Positions 10,216-22,867 of a stretch of DNA of 64,000 bases are shown here, in pieces. Position 1 is the first letter of the stretch. Each line of letters begins with the position of its first letter. This DNA comes from Macrostomum hystrix (taxonomy: Eukaryota; Platyhelminthes; Macrostomidae). The notes beneath the pieces were generated by a model, which worked only from the letters and a program-made list of their open reading frames with translations, was not told the DNA's origin and ran no database searches. The DNA lies in the NCBI GenBank assembly GCA_950097015.1, contig CATNEN010000025.1, forward strand, positions 5,880,001 through 5,944,000, read 5' to 3'. A program made the translations under genes and the position numbers.

Positions 10216-11875
10216 GTATTTCCCGTATCCTAGCTTAAATCCGCAGTTATTATACTATCAAATAAAATACCGGTAAATAATCCGTACAAAGCAATAATAA
10301 TAGTTGGAATTTGTTCTATGGCTTTCTATTATCGCGCCTGCTATTAATTTGTTTAAATAAACCATTCGCACTACTGCTTACCCTACAAAAGTAGTGTGCT
10401 CAGTTATCTGGCGTCGATTCTATGTAACCGCGAACTCAGAAATCTCTGTGGCGCATTGCTGCGCTCTTGTTTTCTTGTCCTAAATAGTCAATTCGCAATG
10501 AGTCCCAGAGCTGCTGGCAGCAGCTGCGATTTCCACATCCCCCGAGCCCATATAATCCCATTCTTCATGGCATCCCCCACTAGCGGCAGGTATTCTTCCA
10601 CTGACAGAATTGATGAATTGAGGCCGCGTGGACTCACTTCGTCTTACTCCAAACTGGACGAATTGGGGAGGGGGAGAAAGGATTGGGAAGGGTAGGTGTG
10701 ACGCCACCTGAGACCCGGCTGGCTCCTGTTTGGTGTCTGATAAGTGAGAAGTCACAATTACAGCCTTTATTTAGGATGGATGAGTTGGGGGAGACATTTG
10801 GCTAGAAATTGGGCCAACTTATCCCTTTCCCACACCTGGAGCAGGGAGGAAGAAGCTGACGTGAAACATTAGTCTTCTTTTTATTTATAATCCGGCTGAC
10901 AAAGATTTTCTGGTGCCCACTTTTTTCTTCTCCTAAGCCTTTTAGAATTAGTTTGTTAATTAAAGTTTTCCTTTGTCCTTTAACCAGCTTGCTTCTTGAG
11001 AAAGGGCTAAATAAACCCCATGTAAAAGGAGGAATTCTAGATTTTCAACTCCGACAAGGTCTAGGATTGGAATCTAGTTGTAGAATGTGGGATCAGAGAA
11101 TTGTTGTGAGTTGTCGTGAAGTATTCTCCTACGACAGTGCAAATTAGTAATTTGGAGCAGATGTACCTGCGTACAGTATCTGGCCCATGATCCTTGCAGT
11201 GAATGTCACTAACGCTCGTTATTGGCTGGTTAGAAATGGGGTTGCTTGTGTCGGACCCCAGTCCATGGACTGAATAGTTTGTACGCAGCCTTTGGACTCA
11301 AATCGCTTCTATCATTTATCAATCTAGCTGGTACATAATCGCTTAGTAAAACTGCGAGTACAAAAATTATGGGGGAATCTGAATATTATTTCGATCTACA
11401 CTGGCCCCTGTCCCATCTGAGTTAGATAGATTATCTTGATTATTCGATCGTTGACTTTAAAGCTGGCCTTTCTGTCGTTCTGTTTTCGCGGCGGCGGTGG
11501 CGTGGAGAGGACTCAGGGTACACGAGCTCCAGAGATGGGGCCGCGACTGGGCGGGCCCGCCACAAGAGGCGGCTAATGAGGCCCAGGATTCTCTATAGTC
11601 ACTTCCCATTCCGTTTCTCCCGGCGGTCTCTCTTGGAGAGACCATCTCGGAGTGGGCCTGGGATTTGTTGAGCAGGATACGAAGTGAAGCCTAAAAAAAG
11701 GACTAAATTTAAACTTGTCTGTCAGGAATTGCACAAGTTGCTTCAGCTAACTGACTTAAGCTTAATTCCGCATATATTGCAGACGTGTTAGCGTGGCTGC
11801 GATTGGGAAAAATATTTCTTTGTAAATATGTAGATAAGAGATATAGTGATTGAATGACTCTGGATGAGATAGATT
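10216..11875. other. Non-coding interval with local GC-rich blocks
   Basis: No gene is supported. The open frames at 10396-10695 and 11457-11645 have no family resemblance and no codon-like bias. A SINE-B body fragment with CAGTCCATGGACTG lies at about 11228-11310, in the opposite orientation to the complete copy at 8630-8895. The GC-rich blocks (10500-10720, 11490-11680) could be regulatory DNA, but nothing in the sequence proves it. Confidence 0.4.
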
Positions 11876-12375
11876 GTGACTAAATCAGTCTATGGATGAG
11901 AATAGATAATGAATGATCAGTCTATATATGAGATAGATATTGACTGAACCAGTCTATAGATGAAATAGATAATAAATGATGAGTCTATAGATGAAATAGA
12001 TAATAAATTATGAGTCTATAGATGAAAAAGATAATGAATGATCAGTCTATAGATGAGATAGATAATAAATGATGAGTCTATAGATGAAATAGATACTAAA
12101 TGATGAGTTTATAGATGAAATAGATAATGAATGATGAGTCTATAGATGAAATAGATAATGAATGATCAGTCTATAGATGAGATAGATAATAAATGATGAG
12201 TCTATAGATGAAATAGATACTAAATGATGAGTTTATAGATGAAATAGATAATGAATGATGAGTTTATAGATGAAATAGATAATAAATGATCAGTCTATAG
12301 ATGAGATAGATAATAAATGATGAGTCTATAGATGAAATAGATAATAAATGATTAGTCTATAGATGAGATAGATGG
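11876..12375. repeat. 31-bp minisatellite, about 16 copies
   Basis: AT-rich units contain TGATGAGTCTATAGATGAAA followed by TAGATAATAAA, with GATCAGTC/GATGAGTC and GAGATAG/GAAATAG variants arranged in recurring order. This suggests duplication of multi-unit blocks. Confidence 0.93.
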
Positions 12376-13373
12376 TGCCTGAAGCAATCTGCAGCTAAAA
12401 TTTGGCGCCAAATTCTACAGTTTGAATTGTATGGCTTTATAAATTGTTGCAATTGTTTCCCAATGCCAAGCTTGGAGCTGCAGTCAACCTAGAGTTTCTC
12501 GAATTCATCGGCCAATGAACAGGGAAAGGCAGGTTTTTTTTCAACCAGTTCCAACCGCATCGTCTGACGCCTCCCAAGCACGAAAACTCACTGGTCCGTG
12601 CTTGTCTCGTTTCCGTTATATATTGTGCAGTGGGAAGGACTGGCTTATATATGACGTGGGGGATAATGCGTGGGGAATTTTCACCAGTCCGACATTCTCC
12701 TCCCCACCGTAAAATTTTTAGCCGGATGCTTGACCAGATAGCTGCTCTTGATTCGAATTCTGCTGTCTTCTTTTTTTCGCTTGACCAGTTCGGCTTTTAG
12801 TGAGGCCTGGGTTTAGGGGGGGGCTTCCATGGGCTGTAAATCCTGCCACCGGATGAGGAAGCTCGAGCGAGATGCAACCAACTCCCCATCCTCATTCTCC
12901 CCTATACCCAGTGCGGCCCCCCAAACCCCGGCGTTTGGGAAAACAAAGGCTGTAATTATGTCCACCCGCCCAGCCCGAGACCTGATGAGTTCAGTGTATA
13001 CCACACTCAACAGGCGATAACCAGCAGCTCGAAGCGGCGGAAATGGACTGGCGGATCAACAGATCTTTGTGTGCCGAGTTTTAATCCCAAAGTCGCTTCC
13101 CTCCCCGCGTTTCCTCCCAAAGTTAAAATTTTCCTTTAAAGTTATTCTATTTTGTGAGGCTGGCGATACACTGCAGCAATGTGTTTGAGCTTTGATAAGC
13201 CAGTGCAGTGCCCCCAAATCTGTTTGATGCTCAACTGTCCTTTACGAGATATGTATGCCTAATCCTTATCTAATTCTTTTAATCATTCTAAAGCGCATTT
13301 TTTGTATATTGGAATGTGCAAATGGCAGATTCTGAAATGAGTTGCGATTTAGGAACATCCTATTCTAGATGAG
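12376..13373. other. Non-coding interval downstream of Dlx
   Basis: No gene is supported. A GC-richer part (12500-13120) contains short AT-core and ACAAAGG-type motifs that could belong to a regulatory element of the neighbouring Dlx gene. Comparison with a related species would be needed; no claim is made. Confidence 0.35.
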
Positions 13374-14765
13374 CTCATCAAGCTCATCAAGGACCAGCTA
13401 ATCAAGGACCAGCTAATCAAGCACCAGCTAATCAAGCTCATCAAGGACCAGCTAATCAAGGACCAGCTAATCAAGCACCAGCTAATCAAGCACCAGCTAA
13501 TCAAGCTCATCAAGGACCAGCTAATCAAGCACCAGCTAATCAAGCTCATCAAGGACCAGCTAATCAAGGACCAGCTCATCAAGCTCATCAAGCACCAGCT
13601 AATCAAGCACCAGCTCATCAAGCACCAGCTCATCAAGCACCAGCTCATCAAGCACCAGCTCATCAAGCACCAGCTCATCAAGCACCAGCTAATCAGCTAA
13701 TCAAGCACTAGCTCATCAAGCTCATCAAGGACCAGCTAATCAAGGACCAGCTCATCAAGCTCATCAAGCACCAGCTCATCAAGCACCAGCTCATCAAGCA
13801 CCAGCTCATCAAGCACCAGCTCATCAAGCACCAGCTCATCAAGCACCAGCTCATCAAGCACCAGCTCATCAAGCACCAGCTCATCAAGCACCAGCTCATC
13901 AAGCACCAGCTCATCAAGCACCAGCTCATCAAGCACCAGCTCATCAAGCACCAGCTCATCAAGCACCAGCTAATCAGCTAATCAAGCACTAGCTCATCAA
14001 GCTCATCAAGGACCAGCTAATCAAGGACCAGCTCATCAAGCTCATCAAGCACCAGCTCATCAAGCACCAGCTCATCAAGCACCAGCTCATCAAGCACCAG
14101 CTCATCAAGCACCAGCTCATCAAGCACCAGCTCATCAAGCACCAGCTCATCAAGCACCAGCTCATCAAGCACCAGCTCATCAAGCACCAGCTCATCAAGC
14201 ACCAGCTCATCAAGCACCAGCTCATCAAGCACCAGCTCATCAAGCACCAGCTCATCAAGCACCAGCTCATCAAGCACCAGCTCATCAAGCACCAGCTCAT
14301 CAAGCACCAGCTCATCAAGCACCAGCTCATCAAGCACCAGCTCATCAAGCACCAGCTCATCAAGCACCAGCTCATCAAGCACCAGCTCATCAAGCACCAG
14401 CTCATCAAGCACCAGCTCATCAAGCACCAGCTCATCAAGCACCAGCTCATCAAGCACCAGCTCATCAAGCACCAGCTAATCAGCTAATCAAGCACTAGCT
14501 CATCAAGCTCATCAAGGACCAGCTAATCAAGGACCAGCTCATCAAGCTCATCAAGCACCAGCTCATCAAGCACCAGCTCATCAAGCACCAGCTCATCAAG
14601 CACCAGCTCATCAAGCTCATCAAGGACCAGCTAATCAAGCTCATCAAGGACCAGTTCATCAAGCTCATCAAGGCCCAGCTAATCAAGCTCATCAAGGACC
14701 AGCTCATCAAGCACCAGCTCATCAAGCTCATCAAGCACCAGCTCATCAAGAACCAGCTCATTAAG
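13374..14765. repeat. 15-bp satellite with nested higher-order blocks
   Basis: The unit is CAAGCACCAGCTCAT, with CAAGGACCAGCTAAT and shortened CAAGCTCAT variants; about 90 units. A distinctive boundary segment containing CAGCTAATCAGCTAATC then AAGCACTAGCTCATC recurs near 13690, 13973 and 14477. This delimits blocks of about 281 and 506 bp. The blocks differ by 225 bp, exactly 15 units, so the second block expanded by unit slippage after block duplication. Confidence 0.97.
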
Positions 14766-15726
14766 GTATAAATTTATGCTTTCCAAAATGCCAGTAAAAT
14801 AATAACTGGTGAAGTTTTGCATATTTCTAGTCAGTTATCTGAAGTGCACTCAAACGAATTGGTGGATTTGATTGCATGATTTTGCTAATAATTCCACTCA
14901 TGAACTCCATTTTATTTATTTGTATAGAAACATGATTTAGACAAAAGTACAGACAGCTCGAGGCAGAGACGGAATCTAAGTGCCGCCGATTTTTTGGGAT
15001 AATTCAGGGATGCTTGAGATCAAAACTGCTGACAGGAAAGTGTGGCCGAAATATTCTATTGCAAGAACTAATTTAAAATACAAATTCAATTATAGGTTTT
15101 CTGCTTGCTTCAAAAAGAGTAACAAAAACTTTTTCAAAAGTTTCCAGCAATGGGCAAAAAGACACAACAATAAGGAGAACATGATCTAGTCGGATAGGAT
15201 CAGCTACTGACACAAATACAGAAGAGCTCGTTTCTAAGAAACTGTGTGAGTAGGGATTACACAGTTCGCACTATAAAACATGTCGCAATATGTGCAAAGT
15301 GCAAGCGCACTCGATAATTCTGTGAAATCAATCGATGCCAAATGTCTCGCATCTCATTTACTCAAAATTGCGTAAATCTCTCACCTTATGTAATCCAGTG
15401 CGGTGCGAATACTGTGCATTGTGCGCGACAAAGCTCAAAGAGATCAATCATATTTTTATAAAGGGGATATGTTGCAACAATGGGCATTGCAGAAAGTGTT
15501 GCCAATTTAACCCTATATTATGCTTGATCCTGGCTAAGAATCTACGAACTGTTTCGTACAGGATTTGTACACGACATTGTGCTCAAATGAGTTGCGCAAT
15601 ATATATTTAAACGCATCGATCGCGCTATCTGTCAGTTCGTTTGCGAGGCTTCAAGAACAAAGAAATAGTAAAATATATTCGGCGGTAACCTTGAAGAGAC
15701 AGAGTGACAAATTGGTGGGTGTCGGA
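14766..15726. other. Dlx 3' flank, probable 3' untranslated region
   Basis: AT-rich sequence directly after the Dlx stop codon on the minus strand. The cysteine-rich plus-strand frame at 15335-15610 has no recognisable homologue and is not annotated. The Dlx transcript end cannot be placed. Confidence 0.4.
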
Positions 15727-18700
15727 CTAGCACTGCTGATAGTACACTCCCGGTATCGGGGCCGGGTAGTTGTACCAGTACGGGTTGCTTTGGTAACTGT
15801 AGCCAGCTGAGTGCCCCGAACCTGGCATGCGCTGCTGCTGCTGCTGCTGATGGTGGTGATGATGGTGATGGGTCTGTGGCTGCTGCTGCTGCTGTGACAG
15901 CGGCTGTCCGACTGCGTAGCCCGCAGCCGCCGCGGCCTCCATCTCCTCAGGACTCCAGGAGCTGAATGCGGCGGCAGCAGCCGCAGCGGCCGCCGCTGCA
16001 GCGCTCGACTGGCAATCCACAGGCTGCTGATGAATATGCTGATGATGCTGCATCTGTTGATGCAGGTGCTGCTGGTGATGGAGCTGCTGCAGGCCTGGCG
16101 AGTCGCTGGGGTGTCCGGGCCCGCAGAGCGAAGCGTCTCCGGGCGAGCCCTGGCCAGGCGTGGCGCCGCAGCAGCCGCCTCCGACACCGCCGCCTCCGAT
16201 GCCGACACCGCACGCCGCTTCAAGAGCCGCCGCCGCGGCAGAGTCTGTCTCCGACGGGCTGAGGGCTTCGTCTTTCATGTGGCCGCTTATCTGAAACATT
16301 GCATTGTCAAACTGTCACATGAGGGTTGCTGGTCAATCAAACTGTCACATGAGGGTTGCTGGTCAATCAAACTGCACCCACGAGGGTTGCTGGTCAGTCG
16401 AACAAGCGAGCAATCGACCAGGAGGGCAAACTTTGATATCCCGACCACTTGCACCAGCCTCACCTCCTTGTCATCGTCGTCATCATCTTCGTCGTCCTCG
16501 GCATTCATGGCGTTGACCAGCTGCTGAGGATCGTGGCCCTGCTTTAGCAGCTTCTTGTACTTCGACCGCCGGTTCTGGAACCAAATCTTCACCTGCAGAA
16601 TTAGACAATGTGTTTTATAATAGTTCGCTTTACAGTCAGTCATCTTGTCAACAATGTATCCCTGACCCAGTCCATTAGCGCTACAAACCGCATCTTTCAG
16701 TGTCAACAATCAGTGCCAAAACTGGAGAGGTACAATATACAAAATAAATCTCATAATCTGTTGAGTAAATTAAAAGCATATGAGCTCTGCCCAGTTGTAA
16801 TAACTACAAAAGTTGCCTAAACTCAATAGTCTCGACGAGTTTACACACCCCATGCAGAGCAGCAGTATTCTCAGATAGACAGACAGACAGGGTTTGAGCA
16901 TGGAAACAAAGCCTAGATAGAGACCAAGATGCGGCGAGCCGTCATGGCTGCAGGAGAATTTGCTGGTGGGCAGGTGACACTAAATAGTGCCACTGCTAAC
17001 ACATGCCCAAAGGTGGCCCAGCAGTGCAGTTTGGGGTGGTTGCCGGGGGCGCCAATGGCTTGGGTGGTAATTACATGCCTCTCATGATTGACATGAAGGA
17101 GCTCAGCTTGGAGAGGTCCGACATTCCTAAAACGCATACACACACATACTGTAATACCACAGATGGCACTTGTCGCTTGTTCAATGCCTTGCGTGCGAGG
17201 CTGTCTCAGCGGCAGACCCTCGAGCAGAACACGCAAGCGCGCACACCGGCTGCAGTGTGGGGTGACGCCGCTCTGTCTCGCTCGCGGCGGGTGGTATTAC
17301 TTACTCATATGCAACCATGAACGACAGCGACAACCAACAAGCGAAGCTCCGCCTACGGATTCGATTCTATAGCTCATAAGCCCTTCTGGCAGACCCTCAT
17401 ATATGAAACGAGACAGCGCTTCGTCTGTTTGAGATTGTGCCCTGTGCCACTGTGCAGAGCGGGCACAAAGTTTTCACATGATTGCTATTGTGTTTAAAAT
17501 TCTCTTCGGTTTCATTGTGTTGCTCATTGCTCATTGAGCCAGTCAATTGTGCATGTGTTGACATTCGAAACTATTGTAATGCTTTTGTGGATAGTAAATG
17601 TAGTTTTCTAGCTTGAAAGAATTCGAAAATTTACTTTTAAAAAGTTTAATTCTTAAAAATATGTTTAATTCTTAGAAACAAGTGATCCTAAAAAGTCTAA
17701 TTCTTATAAAAAATTGAATTCCTAGAAATAAGAGTGGTTCCTAGAAATTAGTGTGATTCTTGGAAAGAACTTATAGGAGATTCTAAAATTCTGAGACCTA
17801 GAATTTTAAAGGAAGGTGACTATAAGGAGCTGGATTCTTAGAAAATAGCGAGGCCTTGGAAGTGGGAATCATTGGGTTTTAAGAGTGGGATTTAGTGAAA
17901 TAAGCGAGACTCTCACATGAGACCTAGCATCTAAATGCCAATGGGGATCGTCATGCGGTAACTATGAAGAATTCTCTTCACCCACTTCCTTATCCCCCTT
18001 TCCGGATCCTCTTCAGGTATCGAGGCTTTTGTGGCCTGAAATCTTAGACTCAAAGAGATTCATTTTTTAATCGGGTGCGGCTAGCACGACTCAAACCCGT
18101 TAACGGGCCTTCTTTGCCTCCCGTTTCTCCGAAATTCTCCTATAAACACACCTGGCCTTGTGTTTATGACGTCAGGGAACAGGGGAGCACGCAGGCGAGA
18201 TCCCATAAGACACCATAAGCCCGGGACCCGGACCATCCTCGTAATAACAGGGCAGCGCGCAGTGAATTCGCCGGCCCTTTCAAATTTTGCGGCCTGTCGC
18301 CAGCGGCTCATCCTGCTCACCTGCCTTTGTCGTTCTTGCTCACACACTCATAGCGCCTTCTTCTTTTGAAAGAATCGAAGAAGAAAGTTCGTATATACCT
18401 GCCTGTAATTAGCCCGCCTCAGACCCTCCGATATCACATCCACCTGCATCCCGCACCCTTCGACCCCTTCGCCGATTCCCGAAACTTCTTTTCTCCCGGG
18501 GAAAGTCGGGTTGGGGGGATTGGAACAAACGATTTGAGCAGACTTTTTGAGTCAAAAAAGAGAGACAAGCCTTCGCCTGCCTCGGGGCGGGGTCCGACCC
18601 CCTTTAGCGACCGCTGCTCACTTGCTATTATTCACCGACAGAAAAGAAAGTTACTCTCCGAATGCAGCAATTTTGTACCGTTCCGCGCTAAATTTGCTTC

Positions 18701-21669
18701 AAGTTTTTGTTGCAAACAAATAACTATGATCCCGAGGGCTCTCCTGCATGTGGGGCAACCTATGCGGATTGCGGAGTAAAGGGGCCAGAGTCTATGCCTG
18801 CTGGCTGTCGCTTTAACTGGTCATAGGGATCTGTTTTCCTACCCCCTCTCTGGTCATAGGGATCTGTTTTCCGCTCCCCATTCTGGTCATAGGGATCTGT
18901 TTTCCGCCCCCCTCTCTGGTCATAAGGATCTGTTTTCCACCCCCCCTCTCTGGTCATAGGGATCTGTTTTCCACCCCCCTCTCTGGTCATAGGGATCTGT
19001 TTTCCACCCCCTCTCTGGTCATAGGGATCTGTTTTCCACCCCCTCTCTGGTCATAGGTATGTTTTCCGCTCTCCATTCTGGTCTTTCCGCCCTGTCATTC
19101 GATTGCTGTGATTTTACAGCCGTCCCACCTGAGTCTGGGTGAGTCCCAGGCTAGCAGCCAGCTCGGCTCGCTCTGGTAGCGACAGGTACTGCGTGCGCTG
19201 GAAGCGTTTGTTGAGCTGCTGCAGCTGCAGGCTTGAGTAGATGGTCCGCGGCTTGCGCATCTTCTTGCCCTTGACGCCAGAGGCCCTAACGTGCTGCTCG
19301 TCCATGCGAGAGTCTGCAGGCGGCGCGGGTTGCAAAAAATGGGATAATCGTAAATATTCCGGTTGGAGAGGCTTTTGCTCAAACCTCTGTTGATTCAGAG
19401 AGATTTTAATCACTGCTATCCTCACTCATCGATCTACAATGAGCAAGAGATTTCCATTTTAATTCTTGGTTCCCTCTTGGCTTTACAACAACCCTGATTG
19501 ATTAGTCGCTCACTCCACTGCCGCACACACATCCAACCTGTCCGTCTTTCTTTCCTCTACCTAGCTAGCGCGGTGAAAAAATATTGCCTTAAAATTACAA
19601 TTTTTTACTCCTTTGATAAAAAACTCTAATTTCTTCGTTGCTTTTTCTGGCGATCTAAATGATTCCTAAATCCCCATGGGAGAGGATCTTGCTAGGCGCG
19701 GATGTCAAGCCGTCAGCCACTCTCTGATATGGTCCAATTTCCGCACCCGGATAAAAGCCTTCACAGACGCACAAACAGAGGAACTTGGATAATTGCGATC
19801 TTGAATAAGAATCAACAATTAATATAGGGCCTATTCAGTTTATACATTGAATCCCTTCTCAAACTCAAGTTAAAGCTCCTGTTCTGCCCGTGTCCAACAT
19901 CCGTGACGATACTCGCTCGAAGCGCAATCCCGAGTCATCACTGAACCTCTATGCATGTTTTGATTTCGTCTTCTGATGTCGAACAAAAAATCTTTTTGAG
20001 ACGTGTTTAAGAAATGAGAAGCAAAAAACTATTCGAGCTATAAGTTGCATTCTTTTTTCTATTTCTTGTCTTTGTCCTCTATTTTCGCAAATCTGTAGCC
20101 ACAAGCATCAAGTCAAGCATGACACACTTTTTGGCTTCCTTGCAGGCCTGCTTAATCTGCCTCCTCAACAGCAGCTCCATCCAGGTGCCAAAGTTACAGA
20201 TATTCACCTTGGAAATGGAAGACTAACCCCGTTTAGCTTACAAGTCTTCTAAAAGCCGATAAGAGGCTATTTCTATATAATAAGCGTAGGATTTAGGATT
20301 AAAATATGCGGTATCCAAGCTACATACAATCACGAATCTAAGGCCAGGTAATTCAAAAAGCCCATCTAATGCACAGATTTATTGGGCACTGCGCAGGTCT
20401 TCTTAAATATTCACCTATTGCGGCAGCGCGTATTTAAGAGGCCTCTAAGCTTATATTATTATATATATTATAGTAATTTTCTGGCCTTTTGCGTGTTATC
20501 AAAAATAATAGGTCTACCTCTATACAGGTTAACAAAGAGATAGGTGTTACTTGATTTGACTCGTGAGAGGTGTGAAAAACGCGCTAATTGTATACTGAAT
20601 TTATTGTTCAATAATTAATAGCTTATCTAGAATGATAACATACTATATGCACAATAAAATTAACTCGATAAAAAAACTGCAAAACGTGCCGCATCTGATA
20701 GCAGGCAGTTATAGAGGCTTAACACATTTCTTACCTGAGCTAACAGGCCGCCTATCTTTTTAACACCTTGTAGCGATTCGCCGACATTTCAAATAACGGC
20801 CAAGAGCTTAATCGCACTTTACTAAATCTCTAAGATCTGTCTGTCCCTCGGGTATTATAACATGAAAATAATTTCACAGGGAGGCTTTGCGCACTTGCAT
20901 GGCCATTCCGCCGACTTCTGAGTTGAGCACACACAGGATACGTTTACGCAGGTGCACAATCGCACAGGTGCGTAAATTCCTAACTCATCGTCAAAGCCTT
21001 TTTCTCTGCGGCTGCGCTCAAGTGGCGAGGAACTCTGGGACTTGGTTTATTGCTCGCTGCGCACCCCTTGCTATGCAGGTTGTCTGCTATACGACAAAAT
21101 ATGCCTTTCTTAGAGAGGCCAACTCCGTAACAACGGCAACTAAACTAAGAGTCAGAATTCGGGACAGCTAAATCTTTTACTATATAGGGAGAATTTCGAT
21201 TGGGTCTCCTCTTATCTTACATCTGGAAAGAAGAATTCACTCATATTTTTAACTCGTGGCTAGCAGTGCAGCTCACCCTGCGGGCTCATCTTTAATGATT
21301 TACAGTTGCGGCTTGGAACCAAACAGAAGAGTTTCGTATTTCAATTGAAGAACACTCACCATCGCTTCTGATGCCGGACGCGAGGCCGACCACAGCGGCG
21401 TGGCCGAATGCCTGGCCGGCTGTGTAGTACGGGTGCTGCCCCGCCTGGTCCGTGTACGGGTTGTAAGCTGGGCCAAGGGGCGTTCTTGGGAAGCCGCCCG
21501 CACCGTGCGACTGCAAGGCCGAGGAATAGGCCGCAGCTAGACCCGCCGGGTAACTGGGCATCGACTGCTGATGCTGCTGCTGCTGCTGCGTGCCGCCGCC
21601 ATAATCAGCGGGCGGGGGGCTCGGCTCTCCCGGCTGGAAAGAGCCAGCCGTCAGTTTTAGTGTTTCCAT
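15727..21669 (-). CDS. Dlx: Distal-less (Dlx) homeobox transcription factor, four exons
   Basis: A nuclear DNA-binding regulator of appendage, head and neural patterning in bilaterians. Exons on the minus strand are 21669-21360, 19313-19129, 16592-16464 and 16290-15727. All junctions are GT-AG and phases match (1, 0, 0), giving 395 residues. The homeodomain spans about residues 122-181: [20 protein letters not shown] in exon 2, LGLTQTQ at its end, and [19 protein letters not shown] in exon 3. W48, F49, Q50, N51 and R53 are all present. The intron between TQTQ and VKIW is a conserved Dlx position. Exon 3 ends in an acidic tract ([12 protein letters not shown]). Exon 4 is rich in Q, A, H and G and ends [20 protein letters not shown]. 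The ATG at 21669 is the first in frame. Intron 1 holds a SINE relic, intron 2 a 32-bp array and intron 3 three 28-bp repeats. Confidence 0.92.
16308..16405. repeat. Three 28-bp repeats inside Dlx intron 3
   Basis: Units containing CACATGAGGGTTGCTGGTCA then ATCAAACTGT occur three times in a 173-bp intron. This looks like a very young or abortive version of the larger intronic arrays elsewhere in the window. Confidence 0.85.
17630..17925. repeat. Degenerate tandem repeat in Dlx intron 2
   Basis: TTCTTAGAAATAAG-like and TTCCTAGAAATTAG-like words recur at roughly 30-bp intervals with many substitutions, as expected of an old decayed array. Period and copy number cannot be given accurately by eye. 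Confidence 0.5.
18800..19085. repeat. About 32-bp minisatellite at the 5' side of Dlx intron 2
   Basis: About nine units contain CTGGTCATAGGGATCTG then TTTTCCACCCCC. On the Dlx sense strand the array starts about 45 nt after the exon 2 donor site (19128). Confidence 0.9.
20885..21085 (-). repeat. SINE family A copy 4, diverged, in Dlx intron 1
   Basis: The reverse complement keeps the order of family A blocks: CAGAGTTCCTCGCC, GCAGCCGCAGAGAAAAAGGC, AATTTACGCACCTGTG, a CTGTGTGTGCTCA-type stretch and AGTCGGCGGAATGG. It is more diverged than the copies at 2990 and 36270. Confidence 0.5.
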
Positions 21670-21879
21670 TAATTTGCGGCGCGCACACTCAGTCACTCTC
21701 TCTTCCTTTCGGTCGCTCCCTTTCTGTTTCTGCCTCTCTCTCGGAGCTAATTAGGCAAGTATTATAATGATTAGCGTGAGTAAATTACAATTAGAGAGGC
21801 AAATAATTACCGCCAAGCCAAGATTACTATTGACAACGCTTTAATTGTCCCCCCTAATCATAAGTGTTGGCCTTTAATA

Positions 21880-22095
21880 GGGACGGCCCTCTCCCAGCGC
21901 GCTCATTGGTCGAGAGGCGAAGCCCGGCCGGCGCGCTATTGGCTGGGGTAACTTTTTGGGGAGATGGCGCTTTGGGCGCCGGCGCTGGGTTAGATTTTTC
22001 AGAGCTGGCATCAGCAGCTCCACTTTGCATCTGCACTGGAAAGCAGGTCCGGTTCTCCCGAGTTTTTCCTATGCCATTTGAGACCAATCAGCACT
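21880..22095 (-). promoter_or_regulatory. Dlx proximal promoter region with three CCAAT boxes
   Basis: Upstream of the Dlx ATG (21669, minus strand) lies a GC-rich block with two inverted CCAAT boxes, ATTGG at 21905-21909 and at 21938-21942, and a CCAAT at 22084-22088. Flanks (CATTGGTC, TATTGGCTG, ACCAATCAG) fit the NF-Y consensus. No clear TATA element was seen, so the start site is not placed. Confidence 0.5.
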
Positions 22096-22865
22096 TTTCA
22101 CCTGCAAGGTAGTTGTTTATAGACAAGAGAAATTTAGCGAAAGAAAACTGAGCATGTGAGCAGACTACTAAATTTGCCGAAGCCGATTTAGACAACAGTT
22201 ATATTTGTAAAATTAATTTAAATCTAAGAGGGCATTAATACTTTCAATGTGTCCCCAATTGTTTTAAGTCAGTCGAGCTTTCTCATTCTAAAGAAAAGAA
22301 TAAAATATTGAAGTGTTTAATTCGTATACAACGTTGTCCATACTTACACACTCCAATGAAACTTTTTGATGATTTTTTTAGCAGCAATATCTCTCCCGTG
22401 ATTTAAATTAGCGCAAAGCTCATTAATCAGGTATACAGCTTAGATACTTTCATACCCATTCGCTCGTAGCAACATATAGCAGCCATAGACTGAGAACATA
22501 GACTCAACGGCAAAGCGAATGAGAAGAGAATTTAACATTGCGTTCTGTATTGTGCTCATATTAAATCTACAAAATAGAATTGCATGAATAAAATAAAGGC
22601 ATAAAAGCATTGATGCACCAGCACTATATAAAATAAGCCAGTGATGATACACTGCAGCTTTTATTTAGCTTTAACTCACCTGTCAAAGTCAAAATGCGTG
22701 TAAAACAGATATAGACCTTAGACCTCTTCTTTTTAACATATAGAGACTTGTTTTGTGGGTGACCATACTCTCTAAAACAGTGTTTATAGATGCTTACATA
22801 CAGCTCTTTTTAAACTGCTCATTGTTAATAAGATATGCCACAAGATACCCACAGCGATGTCGCTT
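22096..22865. other. Unique AT-rich spacer upstream of Dlx
   Basis: No coding frame, RNA gene or tandem structure recognised. Confidence 0.4.
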
Positions 22866-22867
22866 TG

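Noticed and set aside
13349-14761. Leucine/serine/cysteine-rich frames resembling a membrane repeat protein
   Set aside because: They are frames through the 15-bp array, which also reads open in a second frame (DELVL repeats), so no coding preference is seen.
15335-15610. Cysteine-rich 91-codon plus-strand frame
   Set aside because: It lies antisense to the Dlx 3' flank, its cysteines do not form a known zinc-binding pattern, and flanking composition is non-coding.
16913-17320. Open frames on both strands within Dlx intron 2
   Set aside because: They are overlapping antisense frames in a locally GC-rich part of the intron. No homology was recognised and they have no exon-like borders.
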